Part shown: positions 40,575 to 49,611 of the stretch, in pieces | How the letters are laid out: every line of letters begins with the position of its first letter | Position numbering within the stretch: the stretch's first letter is position 1 | NCBI RefSeq assembly: GCF_009834225.1 | Contig: NZ_CP047176.1 | Span: forward strand, 496,001 to 560,000 | From: Rathayibacter sp. VKM Ac-2759 | GTDB taxonomy: Bacteria > Actinomycetota > Actinomycetes > Actinomycetales > Microbacteriaceae | Length of the DNA stretch: 64,000 nt | Direction of reading: 5' to 3' | The notes under the pieces: model-generated | Database searches by the model: none | What the model was told of the DNA's origin: nothing | The model's input: only the letters and a program-made list of their open reading frames with translations | Position numbers and translations under genes: made by a program

Positions 40575-42740
40575 ATGCAGCGCAGCACCGACGCCACGGC
40601 ACCCGCAGGGGCCCTCCGATCCGCCGAATCCTCCCTGTTCCACCTCCGCAGCGGAGGCACGAGCGTCGTCGTCGACGCCCGCTCGGTCACCTTCCCCGCG
40701 ATCGTGCACTGGGGCCGCGACCTCGGTGATCTTTCCGCTCCTGAACTATCGGCGCTCGCCGACGCCGCCGTCCCGCAGCGCGTCTCGGGCGGGCTCGACG
40801 CCCCCGCCCCCTTCTCCCTCGTCGCGGTCGAGGCCGACGGCTGGCAGCACGCCCCCACCCTCGAGGGCACGCACGAGCGCGCCACCAGCACCGAGCGCTT
40901 CGTCGTCGAGGCGCTCGAGAGCGTCGACCAGTCCCTCCGCGTCACCGCCACCGGCGCCGGTCTGCGGGTCTGCATCGACCTCGAGCTCGACACCGCGGGC
41001 CTGCTCACCCAGCGCGCCCGCGTCGAGAACCTCGCCGAGCGCCCCTTCCGCCTCGAGCGCCTCGAGCTCGGCTTCCCCCTGCCCGCCACGGCGCGCGAGA
41101 TCCTCGACACCACCGGCCACCACCTCCGCGAGCGCCACCCGCAGCGGCACACCCTCACCATCGGCGAGCACGTCCGCTCCACCCGCCGCGGCCGGCCCGG
41201 CGCCGATGCGACCCTCCTGCTCGCGGTCGGCACCCCCGGCTTCGGCTGGGAGCGCGGGCTCGTGCACGGCGTGCACCTCGGCTGGAGCGGCAACGCCGCC
41301 GTCCGCGCCGAGCGCACGCCGGAGGGCGTCTCCCTCCTGGCCGCGGGCGAGCTGCTGCGCCCCGCCGAGCTCGAGCTGGCCCCGGGCGAGAGCTACGAGA
41401 CCCCGGTCGCCTACGGCTCCTGGGGCGACGGGCTCACCGCTCTGCAATCCCGCTTCCACGCGGCGGTGCGCGCCCGCGCTCAGCACCCGGCGACGGCGCG
41501 GCCCGTCACGCTCAACACCTGGGAGGCCGTCTACTTCGATCACGACCTCGCACGCCTCACCGCCCTCGCCGAGCGCGCCGCGCGGATCGGCGTCGAGCGC
41601 TTCGTCCTCGACGACGGCTGGTTCCTCGGCCGCCGCGACGACACCACGGGTCTCGGCGACTGGAGCGTCGACCCCGCCGTCTGGCCCCAGGGGCTCTCGC
41701 CGATCATCGACGTCGTCACCGGACTCGGGATGCAGTTCGGCCTCTGGGTCGAGCCCGAGATGATCAGCCCCGACTCCGAGCTGGCGCGGGCGCATCCGGA
41801 GTGGATCCTCGGCCCCGCCGGGCACCTCCCGCCGTCGGGCCGGCAGCAGCAGGTCCTCGACCTCTCGCAGCAGGGCGCCTACGACCACGTGCTCGGCGCC
41901 CTCGACGCGCTGCTGGTGGAGTACCCGATCCCGTACCTCAAGTGGGACCACAACCGCGACCTGGTCGAGGCCGTCTCGTCGGCGACCGGCCGCGCGGCGG
42001 TGCACGAGAACGTGCTCGCCCTCTACCGCCTGCTCGACGAGCTGCGCGCCCGGCACCCCGGCCTCGAGATCGAGGCCTGCGCCTCCGGGGGCGCCAGGGT
42101 CGACCTCGGGATCCTCGCCCGCACCGACCGCATCTGGACCAGCGACTGCATCGACCCGCTCGAGCGGCAGACGATCCAGCCGTACACGCAGCTGGTCGTG
42201 CCGCCCGAACTGATGGGGCAGCACATCGGAGGCCCGCAGTCGCACTCGACGAAGCGCGCGCACTCGCTCGCCTTCCGCGCCGGCGCGGCCTTCGCGGGCC
42301 ACCTCGGCATCGAGTGGGACATCTCCGATCTCGACCCCGCCGTCGAGGAGGAGCTGACCCGCTGGGTCGCGTTCCACCGCGAGCACCGGGCGATGCTGCA
42401 CACCGGAACGGCCGTGCGAGCCGACCTCGCCGACACCGCTGCCGCGCTCTCCGGAGTCGTCGCCGCAGACCGGCGATCGGCCCTCTTCACCTTCGCGCAG
42501 CTGCGCACGGGTGAGAGCTACCCGCCCGGGCGCATGACCTTCCCCGGCCTCGATCCCGACACCGCCTACTCCGTCCGTCTCGCCCCCGTCACCTCGCCGC
42601 TCGGCGGCCCCGGCCAGTCGGGCCTCGGCTGGACCGAGCGCGAGACCGTCCTGCCCGGCCGCGTCCTCGCCTCCGTCGGCCTGCAGGCCCCCGTCCTCGA
42701 TCCCGAGCAGCTCGTCGTGCTCGCCCTGACGGCGGTCTGA
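40575..42740 (+). CDS. Alpha-galactosidase (GH36)
   Basis: 721 residues, the usual length for GH36 alpha-galactosidase, which removes terminal alpha-galactose from raffinose, melibiose and galactomannan side chains. N-terminal beta-sandwich, then the barrel with VLDDGWFLGRRDD, FGLWVEPEMISPDS, the nucleophile Asp in YLKWDHNRD, EACASGGARVD, and the acid/base Asp in WTSDCIDPLERQ. No signal peptide, so it acts inside on imported galactosides. The ATG at 40575 has no Shine-Dalgarno; a promoter lies directly upstream. Followed by a sugar importer. Confidence 0.95.
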   Translation: MQRSTDATAPAGALRSAESSLFHLRSGGTSVVVDARSVTFPAIVHWGRDLGDLSAPELSALADAAVPQRVSGGLDAPAPFSLVAVEADGWQHAPTLEGTHERATSTERFVVEALESVDQSLRVTATGAGLRVCIDLELDTAGLLTQRARVENLAERPFRLERLELGFPLPATAREILDTTGHHLRERHPQRHTLTIGEHVRSTRRGRPGADATLLLAVGTPGFGWERGLVHGVHLGWSGNAAVRAERTPEGVSLLAAGELLRPAELELAPGESYETPVAYGSWGDGLTALQSRFHAAVRARAQHPATARPVTLNTWEAVYFDHDLARLTALAERAARIGVERFVLDDGWFLGRRDDTTGLGDWSVDPAVWPQGLSPIIDVVTGLGMQFGLWVEPEMISPDSELARAHPEWILGPAGHLPPSGRQQQVLDLSQQGAYDHVLGALDALLVEYPIPYLKWDHNRDLVEAVSSATGRAAVHENVLALYRLLDELRARHPGLEIEACASGGARVDLGILARTDRIWTSDCIDPLERQTIQPYTQLVVPPELMGQHIGGPQSHSTKRAHSLAFRAGAAFAGHLGIEWDISDLDPAVEEELTRWVAFHREHRAMLHTGTAVRADLADTAAALSGVVAADRRSALFTFAQLRTGESYPPGRMTFPGLDPDTAYSVRLAPVTSPLGGPGQSGLGWTERETVLPGRVLASVGLQAPVLDPEQLVVLALTAV

Positions 42741-42755
42741 CCCGCCCGACCCGCC

Positions 42756-42786
42756 GCCTGCCGGTCGCACCCCGCGACCTGCAGGC
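42756..42786 (+). terminator. Hairpin between alpha-galactosidase and transporter genes
   Basis: GCCTGC-x-GGTCGC (42756-42768) pairs with GCGACC-x-GCAGGC (42774-42786), loop of five, one internal mismatch. Within a probable operon it could be an attenuator or an mRNA-stabilising hairpin. Confidence 0.5.
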
Positions 42787-42832
42787 TGCTCCGCCCTGCC
42801 CTCACATCCCCCCAGCGCAAGGAGGCGCCACC

Positions 42833-44131
42833 ATGTCAGCACGCCCCGCACCACCTCCCGGGTTCTCCCGGAGGCTCTTCCTCTCGGTCCCGCTCGCCGC
42901 CGCGTCCGCCGCCGCGCTCGCCTCCTGCGCCTCGCCCGGCGCCGACGGCGTCACCACGCTCGACTTCTTCCAGTTCAAGGCGGAGGCGGTCGAGGACTTC
43001 GCCCGCATCATCCGCGACTTCGAGGCCGCCAACCCCGACATCCGCGTGATCGCGAACAACGTGCCCGACCCCGACACGGCCATCCGCACGCTGCTCGTCA
43101 AGGACAAGGTGCCCGACGTGCTCACCCTCAACGGCAGCGGCTACTACGCCGACCTCGCCGAGGCGGGGGTGTTCCACGACTTCACCGGCGACGAGCTCGT
43201 CGACCGGGTGAACCCCGCCGCGCTCGAGATCCTCGCCGACCTCGGCTCGTTCAACGGCGAGGAGGTGAACGCCCTCGCCTTCGCGAACAACGCCGACGGC
43301 ATCCTCTACAACCGCACGATCTTCGCCGAGAACGGCATCGAGGTCCCGACGACCTGGACCGAGCTGATCGCGGTCTGCGACGCTCTCGTGGCCGCGGGCG
43401 TCACTCCGTTCTACGGGGCCCTGCTCGACAACTGGACCGGCGCGCCCGCCTTCAACGCGATCGGCGGCCAGCTGCAGCCCGAGGGCTTCTTCGACGCGAT
43501 GCGCGAGGAGGGAGCGTCGCTCGGCGCCGACTCCCCGGTCTCGTTCTCGAAGGACTACGCCACCACCATGGAGCGGCTCGGCCAGATCTTCTCGTACACG
43601 CAGGAGGGCGCCTTCGGCCGCGGCTACGACGACGGCAACCAGGCGTTCGCCGCGGGCGAGGCGGCCATGTACCCGCAAGGGATCTGGGCGATCAACCCCG
43701 TCCGCACCAACAACCCCGGCATCGACCTCGGAGTGTTCCCCTACCCCGTCCTCGACGACCCGGCCGAGACGCGGGTCACCTCGGGTGTCGACGTCGCTCT
43801 GGCGATCGGCCGCGGCACGCCGAAGCTCGAGGCGGCCCGCCGCTTCGTCGACTACCTGCTCACCCCCGGGGTCGTCGAGCCCTACGTCGAGAGCCAGGCC
43901 GCGTTCTCGCCGCTCGTCGACGCGGCGCCCAACTCCGACCCGACCCTCGCCGAGCTGCAGCCGTACTTCGAGGAGGGCCGCCTGATCGGCTTCGTCGACC
44001 ACCAGATCCCCGCGAGCATCCCGCTCAACCCCACCCTCCAGGCGTTCCTCGCCGACGGGGACGCCGACGCGGCGCTCCGGACCCTCGACAGTGAGTGGCG
44101 CAAGGTCGCGGCACGCACGACCAGGAAGTGA
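42833..44131 (+). CDS. Sugar ABC transporter substrate-binding lipoprotein (family 1)
   Basis: A 432-residue solute-binding protein. The signal peptide has twin arginines (SRRLFLSVP) and a lipobox ending ALASC, so it may be exported by Tat and lipidated. Body features: GSGYYADLAEAGVFHDF, ANNADGILYNRTIF, EVPTTWTELIAVCDALVAAGVTPF, and AMYPQGIWAIN are typical of family-1 oligosaccharide binders. Probably binds raffinose-type galactosides, given its neighbour. Followed by two permeases; the ATPase (MsiK-type) is not in the window. Confidence 0.94.
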   Translation: MSARPAPPPGFSRRLFLSVPLAAASAAALASCASPGADGVTTLDFFQFKAEAVEDFARIIRDFEAANPDIRVIANNVPDPDTAIRTLLVKDKVPDVLTLNGSGYYADLAEAGVFHDFTGDELVDRVNPAALEILADLGSFNGEEVNALAFANNADGILYNRTIFAENGIEVPTTWTELIAVCDALVAAGVTPFYGALLDNWTGAPAFNAIGGQLQPEGFFDAMREEGASLGADSPVSFSKDYATTMERLGQIFSYTQEGAFGRGYDDGNQAFAAGEAAMYPQGIWAINPVRTNNPGIDLGVFPYPVLDDPAETRVTSGVDVALAIGRGTPKLEAARRFVDYLLTPGVVEPYVESQAAFSPLVDAAPNSDPTLAELQPYFEEGRLIGFVDHQIPASIPLNPTLQAFLADGDADAALRTLDSEWRKVAARTTRK

Positions 44132-44138
44132 TGAGGCC

Positions 44139-45071
44139 ATGACCACGACCACGACAGCCGCCGCGCAGACGGTGGCGGCGACGCCTCCCGAGACGCCCCG
44201 CAAGCGGCGCACCATCGGGCGCACCTCGAAGACCTTCTACTGGATGACGATCCCCGCCGTCCTGCTCTTCTTCGTGCTGCACACCGTCCCGGTGCTCACC
44301 GGCGTCTTCTTCAGCTTCACGAACTACGCCGGCTACGGCTCGTGGGATCTGATCGGCGTCTCCAACTACCTCGCCCTGCTGCAGGACGACCGGGTCTGGA
44401 AGGCCTACGGCTTCACCTTCGGCTTCGCGATCGTCTCGACGATCCTGGTCAACGTGATCTCGCTGGCGATCGCGATCGCCCTGAACGCGAGGATCAGGTT
44501 CCAGACGGCCTTCCGCGGGATCTTCTTCATCCCCTACGTGCTGTCGACGCTGGTCATCGGCTACGTGTTCCAGTACCTCTTCGCCAACTCGCTCCCGCAG
44601 ATCCTGGGCGCGATCCCGGTGATCGGCGAGAACATCCTCGCGAACCCGGACTGGGCCTGGGTCGCGATCGTCGTGCTGGCGGTCTGGCAGGCCTCGGCCT
44701 TCTCGATCATCATCTACCTCGCGGGACTGCAGACCATCCCGGGCGAGCTCTACGAGGCGACGTCGCTCGACGGAGCGACCACGTGGCGGCAGTTCACCTC
44801 GATCACGTTCCCGCTGATCGCGTCGTTCTTCACCATCAACATGGTCATCTCGATGAAGAACTTCCTGCAGGTCTTCGACCACATCATCGCGCTGACCAAC
44901 GGCGGCCCCGGCACGTCGACGGAGTCGATCACGCTGCTCATCTACCGCGGCGGCTTCCAGGGCGGCGAGTACGCCTACCAGACGGCCAACGCCGTCCTCT
45001 ACTTCCTCATCATCATCGCGGTCTCGCTGATCCAGTTCCGGGTCCTCAGCCGCAGAGAGGCGTCGTTCTGA
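44139..45071 (+). CDS. Sugar ABC transporter permease (MalF/LacF-like)
   Basis: A 310-residue permease with six TM segments and the cytoplasmic EAA loop (ELYEATSLDGATTWRQFTSITFPLI). First of the permease pair. ATG at 44139 lies seven bases past the binding-protein stop. Its stop overlaps the next start by one base (TGATG). Confidence 0.94.
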   Translation: MTTTTTAAAQTVAATPPETPRKRRTIGRTSKTFYWMTIPAVLLFFVLHTVPVLTGVFFSFTNYAGYGSWDLIGVSNYLALLQDDRVWKAYGFTFGFAIVSTILVNVISLAIAIALNARIRFQTAFRGIFFIPYVLSTLVIGYVFQYLFANSLPQILGAIPVIGENILANPDWAWVAIVVLAVWQASAFSIIIYLAGLQTIPGELYEATSLDGATTWRQFTSITFPLIASFFTINMVISMKNFLQVFDHIIALTNGGPGTSTESITLLIYRGGFQGGEYAYQTANAVLYFLIIIAVSLIQFRVLSRREASF

Positions 45072-45970
45072 TGACTTCGACCATCACTCCCACCACCGCC
45101 ATCGCCCTGGGTGAGCCGCAGGACGGGAGGCGCCCGCGCCGCCCCTCCCGCGACACCTACCGGATCAACTGGTGGGCGACCGCCCTGATCGCGGTCTGCT
45201 CGCTCACGATCCTCCTGCCGCTCTACTTCGCCGTGGTGACGGCGCTGAAGACACCCGATCAGCTCGGCGGCACCGGCTTCGAGCTGCCGACCTCGATCTC
45301 GTGGGAGAACTTCTCGGCGGCGTGGACGGCCACCCGCTTCCCGCAGGCGTTCGTGAACACGGCGCTGATCACCGTCGGCGCGGTCGGGCTGACCCTCTTC
45401 TCGAACTCGATGGTCGCCTACGCGGTGGCCCGCAACCTCGACAAGCCGTTCTTCAAGGGCGTCTACTTCTACCTGCTCGCCGCGGTCTTCGTGCCCTTCC
45501 CGATCATCATGCTGCCGGTGGTGAAGGAGACGGCGCTGCTCGGCCTCGACAACCAGGTCGGCCTGATCCTGCTCTACGCGGTGTTCGGGCTGTCGATCAA
45601 CACCTTCATCTACACGGCGTTCATCCGCTCGATCCCGATCGAGCTCGAGGAGGCGGCGCGCACCGACGGGGCCTCGACCTGGCGCACCTACTGGCAGGTG
45701 ATCTTCCCGCTGCTCGGACCGATGAACGCGACGGTCGGGATCCTCACCTGCGTCTGGGCGTGGAACGACTTCATCCTGCCGCTCGTGGTGCTGTCGGATC
45801 CCTCCGCCCGCACGCTGCCGCTCGCCGAGTACGTCTTCCAGGGGCAGTTCAACACGAACTACACCGTCGCCTTCGCGTCGTACCTGATGGCGATGGCGCC
45901 GCTGCTGATCGTGTACCTCTTCGCCCAGCGCTGGGTCGTGAGCGGCGTGATGCGCGGCTCGATCAAGTAG
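45071..45970 (+). CDS. Sugar ABC transporter permease (MalG-like)
   Basis: A 299-residue MalG-type permease with six TM segments and EAA loop (ELEEAARTDGASTWRTYWQVIFPLLGP). Last gene of the alpha-galactoside operon; a long hairpin follows. The energising ATPase must be supplied from elsewhere. Confidence 0.94.
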   Translation: MTSTITPTTAIALGEPQDGRRPRRPSRDTYRINWWATALIAVCSLTILLPLYFAVVTALKTPDQLGGTGFELPTSISWENFSAAWTATRFPQAFVNTALITVGAVGLTLFSNSMVAYAVARNLDKPFFKGVYFYLLAAVFVPFPIIMLPVVKETALLGLDNQVGLILLYAVFGLSINTFIYTAFIRSIPIELEEAARTDGASTWRTYWQVIFPLLGPMNATVGILTCVWAWNDFILPLVVLSDPSARTLPLAEYVFQGQFNTNYTVAFASYLMAMAPLLIVYLFAQRWVVSGVMRGSIK

Positions 45971-45975
45971 GGCGT

Positions 45976-46043
45976 CGAGGGAACCCCGGGCCGTCGAGAC
46001 CGCCGTTACGGGCGGGCCACCTCGACGGTCCGGGGTTCCCTCG
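45976..46043. terminator. Long bidirectional terminator hairpin
   Basis: CGAGGGAACCCCGGG then CCGTCGAG (45976-45998) pair with CTCGACGG-T-CCGGGGTTCCCTCG (46021-46043): 23 base pairs with a single G-T wobble. Between the convergent galactoside importer and MFS genes. Confidence 0.85.
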
Positions 46044-46048
46044 GTGGT

Positions 46049-47215
46049 TCACGCCGCGGGCCGCAGGGTGCGCAGGAGGGGGAGGCAGAGCAGGAGGGCG
46101 ACCGCCGGCAGCAGGAAGGCGGGGCCGAGGGACGGGCCCGACGCGATCACGCCGAGGACGACGGCGCCCGCGACGGCGCCGGCGTAGTTGAACAGGTTGA
46201 CGCGCGCGATCACCTCGTCGCTGCGCGCGGGGAGGATCGCGCCGGCGGCGCTGAAGGCGAGCGGCACGAGCGCCCCGGTCGCGAGCCCCGCGACCGCGAA
46301 GCCGATGATCGCCCCGGCGGCGGAGGGGACGGCCGCGACCGCGATCAGCCCGAGCACGCCCGCGGCGAGGGCGAGCGCCGCCAGCCGCTGCCTCCCGAGC
46401 CGCGACTCGAGCGGGTCGGTCGCGAGCCGGGTGAGCAGGATCGCGCCCTGGTAGGCCGCGTAGCCGAGCGGAGCGATCGCCGCCGCGACCCCGAGCCCGG
46501 TCTGAAGGTACGCCGTGCTCCAGGTCGAGACGGCGGAGTCGAGCAGGAACGCCACCAGGACGATCATCCCGACCGCGACGAGCCGACCGCGCGGAAGGAC
46601 CGCCCGGTCGGCGACGCCCGCGCTGCGCGCCGCTCGCGCCGGGTCGAGCCAGAGCACCCCGACGGCCAGGACCGCGACATCGACCACGGCCGCGACCACG
46701 AGCGCGCCGGTCACCGCGCCGCTCGAGGCGAGGAACGCCGACATGCACAGCGCGCCGACGATGGCCGCCGCCGTGTACGCGGCGTAGAAGCGGCCCATCA
46801 GCGCCCGCCCGCTCGAGCGCTCGTGCAGCACGCCCTGCATGTTCTGCGCGGCGTCGAGCATGCCGAGGCCGACTCCGTAGAGCACGATCGAGCCGAGGAA
46901 CACCGGGAAGACCGATGCCGAGGCGATGCCGAGGATCGTGACGGCCTGCGCGAGCAGCGCGAGGCACATCGCCGCCCGGCTGCCCCACCGGACCGCGACC
47001 AGATCGGCGAGCAGCGAGCCGATGGCCGCGGCGATGCAGGTGCCGAGGACGATCAGGGCGACGACCGTCGCGTCGAGCTGCCAGCGGGCGGCGGAGGAGG
47101 GGAGCGAGGTCATGATCGCCGCGTAGCCGAGCCCCTGGGCGGCGAATCCGGCGCCGACGGCGAGGCCGCGCCGATCGGTCCTGCGGGTGGCGGGCGTGCG
47201 GGTGAGGACGGACAC
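46049..47215 (-). CDS. MFS transporter
   Basis: A 388-residue MFS protein with twelve hydrophobic segments (for example LVLGTCIAAAIGSLLADLVAVRWGSRAAMCLALL and ALATGALVPLAFSAAGAILPARSDEVIARV). Substrate unknown; the neighbouring gene set suggests export or import of a metabolite. GTG at 47215 preceded by GAGGAG, with the operator GAGTTGGAC-N4-GTCCAACTC a few bases upstream. Probably repressed by the TetR protein encoded opposite. Confidence 0.9.
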   Translation of the reverse strand: MSVLTRTPATRRTDRRGLAVGAGFAAQGLGYAAIMTSLPSSAARWQLDATVVALIVLGTCIAAAIGSLLADLVAVRWGSRAAMCLALLAQAVTILGIASASVFPVFLGSIVLYGVGLGMLDAAQNMQGVLHERSSGRALMGRFYAAYTAAAIVGALCMSAFLASSGAVTGALVVAAVVDVAVLAVGVLWLDPARAARSAGVADRAVLPRGRLVAVGMIVLVAFLLDSAVSTWSTAYLQTGLGVAAAIAPLGYAAYQGAILLTRLATDPLESRLGRQRLAALALAAGVLGLIAVAAVPSAAGAIIGFAVAGLATGALVPLAFSAAGAILPARSDEVIARVNLFNYAGAVAGAVVLGVIASGPSLGPAFLLPAVALLLCLPLLRTLRPAA

Positions 47216-47239
47216 GGGCGGCTCCTCGAGGGGTTCGCA

Positions 47240-47261
47240 GAGTTGGACCGGTGTCCAACTC
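47240..47261. promoter_or_regulatory. TetR operator 1 (MFS side)
   Basis: GAGTTGGAC-CGGT-GTCCAACTC, a perfect 9-base inverted repeat, 25 bases upstream of the MFS start. The same arms occur at 47401-47422. Confidence 0.85.
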
Positions 47262-47366
47262 GGGACAAGAGAAGCCCAGGAGGAGGCTGCGGGCAAGCGG
47301 CACGAGAAGTCTTCATCCGCTCGAAACGCGGCCGAAACGGCGGGCGCGCGAGGCTGCCCGGACCTC

Positions 47367-47422
47367 TTGACTCGTGCCCGCCGAGCGGCTTTACTCGACG
47401 GAGTTGGACGAGCGTCCAACTT
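47367..47422 (+). promoter_or_regulatory. Promoter and TetR operator 2 (SDR side)
   Basis: TTGACT (47367-47372), 17-base spacer, TTTACT (47390-47395), then the operator GAGTTGGAC-GAGC-GTCCAACTT (47401-47422; one base differs at the last arm position) covering the transcription start. Confidence 0.8.
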
Positions 47423-47436
47423 CACGGAGGGACTCC

Positions 47437-48219
47437 ATGCCGCACCACCGCCCCCTCGCCGTCGTCACCGGCGCCAGCTCCGGACTCGGCCGCGGGTTCG
47501 CCCTCCGGTACGCGGAGCGCGGCCACGACCTCGTGATCGTCGCCCGTCGCCGCGACCGCCTCGAGGCGCTCGCGCTCGACATCGAGCACCGGTTCGGAGG
47601 AGTCGTCACCGTCGTGGCCGCCGATCTCTCCGACCCCGCCGCCCCCGCGGCGCTCCTTGCGGAGCTGCGCGAGAAGGGGCTCCGCGCCGATGTGCTCGTC
47701 AACTGCGCCGGCTTCGGCACAGCGGGGCCCTTCGCCGAGGAGGACCCCGCGCGCCTCGCCGACGAGATCCTCGTCGACGTGCTCGCCCCAGCACTGCTGG
47801 CGCGGCTCCTCCTCCCCGACCTGCTCGCCTCCTCCCGCGGCACCCTGCTGATGGTCTCGAGCACCGCCTCCTTCCAGCCGCTACCGGGAGCCGCCGCGTA
47901 CGGCGCCTGCAAGGCCTTCGTCACCTCGCTCACCGCGGCGATCTGGCAGGAGACGCGGGGGAGCGGACTGCGCGTGCTGGCGCTGTGCCCCGGGCCGATC
48001 GAGACGGAGTTCTTCGAGGCGGCGGGGTCCGACACGTTCAAGATCGGCACGGTCGACACCGTCGACGCGGTCCTCGACGCGACCTTCCGCCACCTCGACC
48101 GGAGCACGGAGCCGGTGCTGACGATCGGACTCGGCAACCGGGTCCGCGCGCTCGGCGCGAAGCTCGCCCCGCGCCGGATGATCCTGGCCGTCGGAGCCCG
48201 GCTCACGGGGGCGCACTGA
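47437..48219 (+). CDS. SDR oxidoreductase
   Basis: A 260-residue short-chain dehydrogenase with TGASSGLGRGFA, NCAGFGTAG, SSTASFQPLPGAAAYGACKAF (catalytic S, Y-x3-K) and LALCPGPIETEFF. NAD(P)-dependent; substrate unknown, perhaps an acyl or alcohol. ATG at 47437 behind CGGAGGGA. Leads the SDR-TetR-SCP2-aminotransferase operon, one base overlapping the TetR gene (TGATG). Confidence 0.92.
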   Translation: MPHHRPLAVVTGASSGLGRGFALRYAERGHDLVIVARRRDRLEALALDIEHRFGGVVTVVAADLSDPAAPAALLAELREKGLRADVLVNCAGFGTAGPFAEEDPARLADEILVDVLAPALLARLLLPDLLASSRGTLLMVSSTASFQPLPGAAAYGACKAFVTSLTAAIWQETRGSGLRVLALCPGPIETEFFEAAGSDTFKIGTVDTVDAVLDATFRHLDRSTEPVLTIGLGNRVRALGAKLAPRRMILAVGARLTGAH

Positions 48220-48875
48220 TGCGCCGCATCCCCGTCACCCAGCGGCGGGCCGAGCTCGTCGACGCCGCCATCCGCGTCATCGCCCGCGACGGACTCGCCG
48301 CCGCCACCACGCGCGCGATCGTCGCCGAGGCAGGCATGCCCCTCGGCGCGTTCCACTACTCCTTCGCCTCGCGCGACGAGCTCGTCTCGGCGGTGATCGA
48401 GCAGGTGACCGACAGCGAGCGGCTCGCCGCGATCCTGCACGCCGACCACGTCGACGCGCAGCACCCCGCCGACATCGCCACGGTGCTGACCGACGGACTC
48501 GAGGGCTACCTCGCGCTGCTCGAGAGCGCGCCCAGCGGCGAGCTGGCCCTGCTCGAGGTCGCGCTCTACGCCGTCCGGCACGACCCCGACGCGGTGCGCG
48601 CGCAGTGGGCGGTCTACCGGGCCGCGTCGGAGGAGGCCCTCGCCTACGCCGCCGGGATCGCGGGAGTCCGCTGGACCCGCCCCGTCGCCGAGCTCGCCCA
48701 CTCCCTGACCCGCTCGCTCGACGGCCTCACCCTCACCTGGCTCGCCGACCGCGACTCCGACGCCGCGCGCGCCTACATCGCCTTCACCGCGACAGCCTTC
48801 GCGGCGCTGACCACACCCGCCGCGGATCCCGCCACCCCGAGCCCCGGAGGACACGATGCTGACCGAACTCGATGA
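48219..48875 (+). CDS. TetR-family regulator of the SDR/MFS locus
   Basis: A 218-residue TetR regulator with HTH (AELVDAAIRVIARDGLAAATTRAIVAEAGMPLGAFHYSFASRDEL). Encoded inside the operon it probably controls through the two GAGTTGGAC operators. Overlaps the SCP2-like gene by 20 bases. Confidence 0.9.
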   Translation: MRRIPVTQRRAELVDAAIRVIARDGLAAATTRAIVAEAGMPLGAFHYSFASRDELVSAVIEQVTDSERLAAILHADHVDAQHPADIATVLTDGLEGYLALLESAPSGELALLEVALYAVRHDPDAVRAQWAVYRAASEEALAYAAGIAGVRWTRPVAELAHSLTRSLDGLTLTWLADRDSDAARAYIAFTATAFAALTTPAADPATPSPGGHDADRTR

Positions 48876-49611
48876 CCGCGTCCTCGCCGCGATCAACCTC
48901 CACGCGGTCCTCGGCGCGCTGCCCCGCCTCGTCGAGCTGTCGCCGGAGGCCGCTCGCGCCCTCGCCCCGGTGCGGACGCCGACCACCCTCACCCTGATCG
49001 CCCCCGGCGGCCTGCGCGCGAGCTACACCTTCACCTCCACCTCGATCCGCCGCGGCGGGGGAGCGCCCGGCCCGACGCTGCTGTTCTCCTCCGCGAGGCA
49101 CCTCAACGCCGTCATCGCCGGCACCGCGCAGCCGATCCCGCTGGCGGGTCCGCGCGGCATCCGCTTCCTCACCGGCGTCTTCACGCCGATCAGCGCGCTG
49201 CTCGGCGAGGCGCTGGGGTCCGAGGACCCCGTGATCACCGAGCGCACCACGCTGCTCACGCTCGAGGTGGTCGCCTCCGCCCTGACCGTGGTCGCGAACG
49301 GCGACCGGGCGGGGAGGGTCTCGGCGGAGCACATGGCCGACGGCGATCTCGACATCGAGGTCGGCGACGACCTGCGCTACCGCATCCGCGTGAGCGGGCA
49401 CCGCCTCTCGCGCCGGAGCGACCCGGTCGGCGGCCCGCGCGCCGCCCTGCGCTTCCGCGACCTCGGCGTCGCCGGCGACGTGCTCTCGGGCCGCGAGACC
49501 GCGCTGGCCTGCGTGGGCGACGGCCGCGTCACGATGCGCGGCTACATCCCCCTGATCGACAACACCAATCGACTCCTCGACCGCGTCGGGGCCTACCTCG
49601 GAGCATCATGA
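48856..49611 (+). CDS. SCP2-like lipid-carrier fold protein, unknown function
   Basis: 251 residues; the C-terminal part (RGYIPLIDNTNRLLDRVGAYLG, with FRDLGVAGDVLSGRETALACVGDGRVTMRG) resembles sterol-carrier/lipid-carrier proteins. The N-terminal part (TLTLIAPGGLRASYTF, GPTLLFSSARHLNAVIAG) is also sheet-like. No signal or TM segment. Substrate is probably hydrophobic. Four-base overlap with the aminotransferase (ATGA). Confidence 0.7.
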   Translation: MLTELDDRVLAAINLHAVLGALPRLVELSPEAARALAPVRTPTTLTLIAPGGLRASYTFTSTSIRRGGGAPGPTLLFSSARHLNAVIAGTAQPIPLAGPRGIRFLTGVFTPISALLGEALGSEDPVITERTTLLTLEVVASALTVVANGDRAGRVSAEHMADGDLDIEVGDDLRYRIRVSGHRLSRRSDPVGGPRAALRFRDLGVAGDVLSGRETALACVGDGRVTMRGYIPLIDNTNRLLDRVGAYLGAS

